DNA of 13,994 bases from Kiritimatiellia bacterium (GTDB lineage Bacteria; Verrucomicrobiota; Kiritimatiellia; RFP12; UBA1067), in assembly GCA_017999015.1 (NCBI GenBank), contig JAGOBZ010000010.1, positions 1-13,994 of the forward strand, in the 5' to 3' direction. The position numbers were made by a program, and so were the translations under genes. The notes under the pieces were generated by a model. That model ran no database searches. It was not told where the DNA came from and was given only the letters and a program-made list of their open reading frames with translations. Shown one piece after another: positions 12,591 through 13,994 of this stretch. How positions within the stretch are numbered: the stretch's first letter is position 1; the number at the start of each line of letters is the position of its first letter.

Positions 12591-12881
12591 ATGACAAAAC
12601 GCATCGTTACGCTTTCGGCTGTTTTCATTTCAGCGCTCTGCGGCACGGCCTGCGCGGATCTTATCGGTTATTGGCCGCTGGAGGAAACCTCCGGTTCGGT
12701 CGCCACGAATCTGGTGCCGGGCGGGACGAACGGCGTCCTGGTGGGCGCCGGCGTCACCTGGATGAACGACGCCGTGCGCGGACATGGCTATCTGGGCGAT
12801 CCGTTCCTGCACTTGACGCTCACACCGCCGCCACCCCCGCCGCCGCCGCCTTGGATCGGCACCATGATCATGCTTCAGTGA
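12591..12881 (+). CDS. Short secreted protein with a truncated LamG-like domain and a polyproline tract
   Basis: The 96-residue product starts with a clear signal peptide (MTKR, hydrophobic core, cleavage after CGTACA at about 22). The next part, DLIGYWPLEETSGSVATNLV, is the usual opening of a LamG/concanavalin-like carbohydrate-binding domain, which normally runs 150-200 residues. Here it stops being recognisable after about 50 residues, turns into nine consecutive prolines (12825-12851) and ends WIGTMIMLQ. It looks like the 5' remnant of a larger surface protein, or a small exported peptide. GGGAGG (12574-12579) lies 11 nt before the ATG at 12591; an ATG at 12564 in the same frame is an alternative. 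It ends 18 bp before the acyltransferase gene and may be read on the same mRNA. No function is assigned. Confidence 0.55.
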   Translation: MTKRIVTLSAVFISALCGTACADLIGYWPLEETSGSVATNLVPGGTNGVLVGAGVTWMNDAVRGHGYLGDPFLHLTLTPPPPPPPPPWIGTMIMLQ

Positions 12882-12899
12882 GAATAGTTTCATTCTGCT

Positions 12900-13715
12900 A
12901 TGAGCACCTACCAAGAATTCCAACAGGCTCTGCGCACGACAGGCCGTTACGAGACGGCCGCCGCCGCCCGTCCAGCGGCGACGTTGCGCATCTCGCCGCT
13001 CAACTCGTTCCGGTATGCGTTCACGATCATCCGCATTGTCTGGCGGTGCGCCTACAAGCGCCTGTTCCGCGTCTTTGACCATGAGGAGTGGGCGCGCACC
13101 TGCATGGCTTCGGTGGCGTTTGCCGAGAAACTAGGCGGCGTGGTGACCTTCGAGGGGTTTGAGCAGCGCGCCGCGTATGACGGGCCGGTCGTGTATGTCG
13201 CCAACCACATGAGCACACTTGAAACGATGGTTTTCCCCACGACACTGCTCTCCTTCGGCCGGCTCGCGATCATCCTTAAAAAAAGCCTGACCGAGATCCC
13301 GCTGGTCGGAAAGGCCGCCCTGCATGTCGGCTGTATTCCGGTGACGCGCAAAAACGCGCGCGAGGACTTAAAAACCGTGCTGGAGGTCGGTGCGCAGCGG
13401 CTGGCCGAGGGCTATTCGGTCCTGCTTTTCCCGCAGGGTACGCGCCAGGCGGTCTTCGACGGCAAGAAATTCAACACGCTGGGCTCGAAGCTGGCCGAGC
13501 GCGCCGGCGTGCCGGTCGTGCCGCTGGCGGTCAAGACCGACTTCCTCAAGACCGGTAAATGGATCAAGGATTTCGGCGAGGTCGATCCCAATAAGCCGAT
13601 CCGTTTCGCCTGCGGTCCGGTGCTGCCGGCAGCGCTCGGCGCACGCGCCACGCACGATCAGAGCGTCGCGTTTATTGCGTCCAAACTGACGGAATGGGGA
13701 CTGCCCACGGTGTAA
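12900..13715 (+). CDS. PlsC-like 1-acyl-sn-glycerol-3-phosphate acyltransferase family protein
   Basis: The 271-residue product has a PlsC/LPLAT domain at about 85-250. Block I reads VANHMSTLETM, with H103 and E108 giving HX4E in place of the usual HX4D. Block II reads IPVTRKN (146-152). Block III reads LLFPQGTRQ (175-183), with Gln in place of the usual Glu of FPEGTR. Block IV is near VPVVPLAVKTD. Such enzymes move an acyl chain onto lysophosphatidic acid or a related lipid at the inner membrane. The HX4E and FPQGTR changes leave substrate open. A hydrophobic stretch at about 38-56 may be a membrane anchor. The ATG at 12900 lacks a clear ribosome-binding site but fits the protein; coupling from the gene ending at 12881 is possible. 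Confidence 0.87.
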   Translation: MSTYQEFQQALRTTGRYETAAAARPAATLRISPLNSFRYAFTIIRIVWRCAYKRLFRVFDHEEWARTCMASVAFAEKLGGVVTFEGFEQRAAYDGPVVYVANHMSTLETMVFPTTLLSFGRLAIILKKSLTEIPLVGKAALHVGCIPVTRKNAREDLKTVLEVGAQRLAEGYSVLLFPQGTRQAVFDGKKFNTLGSKLAERAGVPVVPLAVKTDFLKTGKWIKDFGEVDPNKPIRFACGPVLPAALGARATHDQSVAFIASKLTEWGLPTV

Positions 13716-13717
13716 GT

Positions 13718-13744
13718 AGAAAGGAAGAAGGAAGAAGGAAAAAG
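13718..13744. repeat. Polypurine tract with AAGGAAG heptads
   Basis: Twenty-seven purines follow the acyltransferase stop by 2 bp. They contain three near-perfect heptads AAGGAAG at 13721-13741. The tract resembles the longer one at 9414-9470. Confidence 0.75.
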
Positions 13745-13786
13745 TATGGTTTCGCGTCTGCATGTGCGACCACTTATTACCTCTCG

Positions 13787-13862
13787 TCCATAACTTGAGC
13801 GTTGAACGTTGAAAGTTGAGCGTTGAAAGTTACCCCCTCGATCATTCGCGGCACGGCCGCGC
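13787..13862. repeat. Heptad-plus-palindrome intergenic element, copy B
   Basis: It has the same order as copy A at 6031-6099: TCCATAACTTGA, five heptads of the type (A/G)(C/A)GTTGA, CCCCTCGATCATTCG, then CGCGGC-acg-GCCGCG. It is 76 bp long against 69 because of one extra heptad. As with copy A, the palindrome end faces the 3' end of a reverse-strand gene. Confidence 0.8.
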
Positions 13863-13897
13863 GGAGGGCTTACCTTTTACTTCTTACTCGTCTCCGC

Positions 13898-13994
13898 TCA
13901 TTCGACGATGGAGACCGGTGTCCCGTCCGGCAGCAGCACGCACAACTCCTCGATGTCCGCATTCCTGAAACGCACGCGGCCGGTATCGGACGCG
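13898..13994 (-). CDS. C-terminal end of an unidentified protein, runs off the right edge
   Basis: The reverse strand from the right edge is open and ends in TGA at 13898-13900. The 31 visible residues end in RFRNADIEELCVLLPDGTPV followed by SIVE, which reads like the closing beta strands of an extracellular or carbohydrate-active protein, though no family can be named from so little. GC content and codon use agree with the core genes. The heptad-plus-palindrome element lies 35 bp after its stop. Confidence 0.6.
   Translation of the reverse strand, partial: ASDTGRVRFRNADIEELCVLLPDGTPVSIVE

Overview
The window looks like chromosomal DNA from a Gram-negative member of the PVC superphylum, most probably Kiritimatiellota, Lentisphaerota or Verrucomicrobiota. 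This is an inference. It rests on high GC over most of the window, lipid A genes that use LpxI rather than LpxH, a secreted DUF1080 (3-keto-disaccharide hydrolase) protein, a GxQxGLxN-repeat surface protein, and several families of palindromic or heptad-type intergenic repeats of the kind I associate with these genomes. No RNA genes or CRISPR arrays were seen.

Positions 1-1990 are visibly lower in GC (about 52% in lines I counted by hand, against about 80% in parts of the core region). They hold a compact restriction-modification cassette. A reverse-strand PD-(D/E)XK restriction endonuclease runs off the left edge and seems to carry a one-base frameshift near its start. Next come a small XRE-type controller-like regulator on the same strand and a divergent Dam-like adenine methyltransferase. 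The 56-bp gap between regulator and methyltransferase holds two back-to-back promoters, both apparently leaderless, and two near-identical copies of an inverted repeat (TATCC-N7-GGATA) placed on the promoter elements.

Positions 2044-13994 are a housekeeping and envelope region. In order they are: lipA (lipoyl synthase, -); a secreted repeat protein with its own promoter and structured leader (+); a DUF1015 protein (+); a DtxR/MntR-like metal regulator overlapping a small secreted protein (-); a secreted DUF1080 protein (-); lpxI-lpxB overlapping by ATGA (-); a DUF3127 protein followed closely by prmC (+); a five-domain S1 RNA-binding protein (-); a truncated secreted LamG fragment and a PlsC-like acyltransferase (+); and the C-terminal end of an unidentified gene (-). 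LpxI and LpxB do consecutive steps of lipid A synthesis, and the acyltransferase adds phospholipid or acyl-lipid chemistry. LipA and PrmC are core cofactor and translation enzymes.

The gaps between convergent genes are repeat-rich. Two different 54-bp elements share one architecture: outer inverted arms around two tight hairpins. A roughly 70-bp heptad-plus-palindrome element occurs twice, and polypurine tracts occur twice. A piece resembling one 54-bp element also lies inside the 5' coding end of lipA. The parts most worth a second look are the controller/operator layout and frameshift of the restriction-modification cassette, and the shared design of the 54-bp elements.
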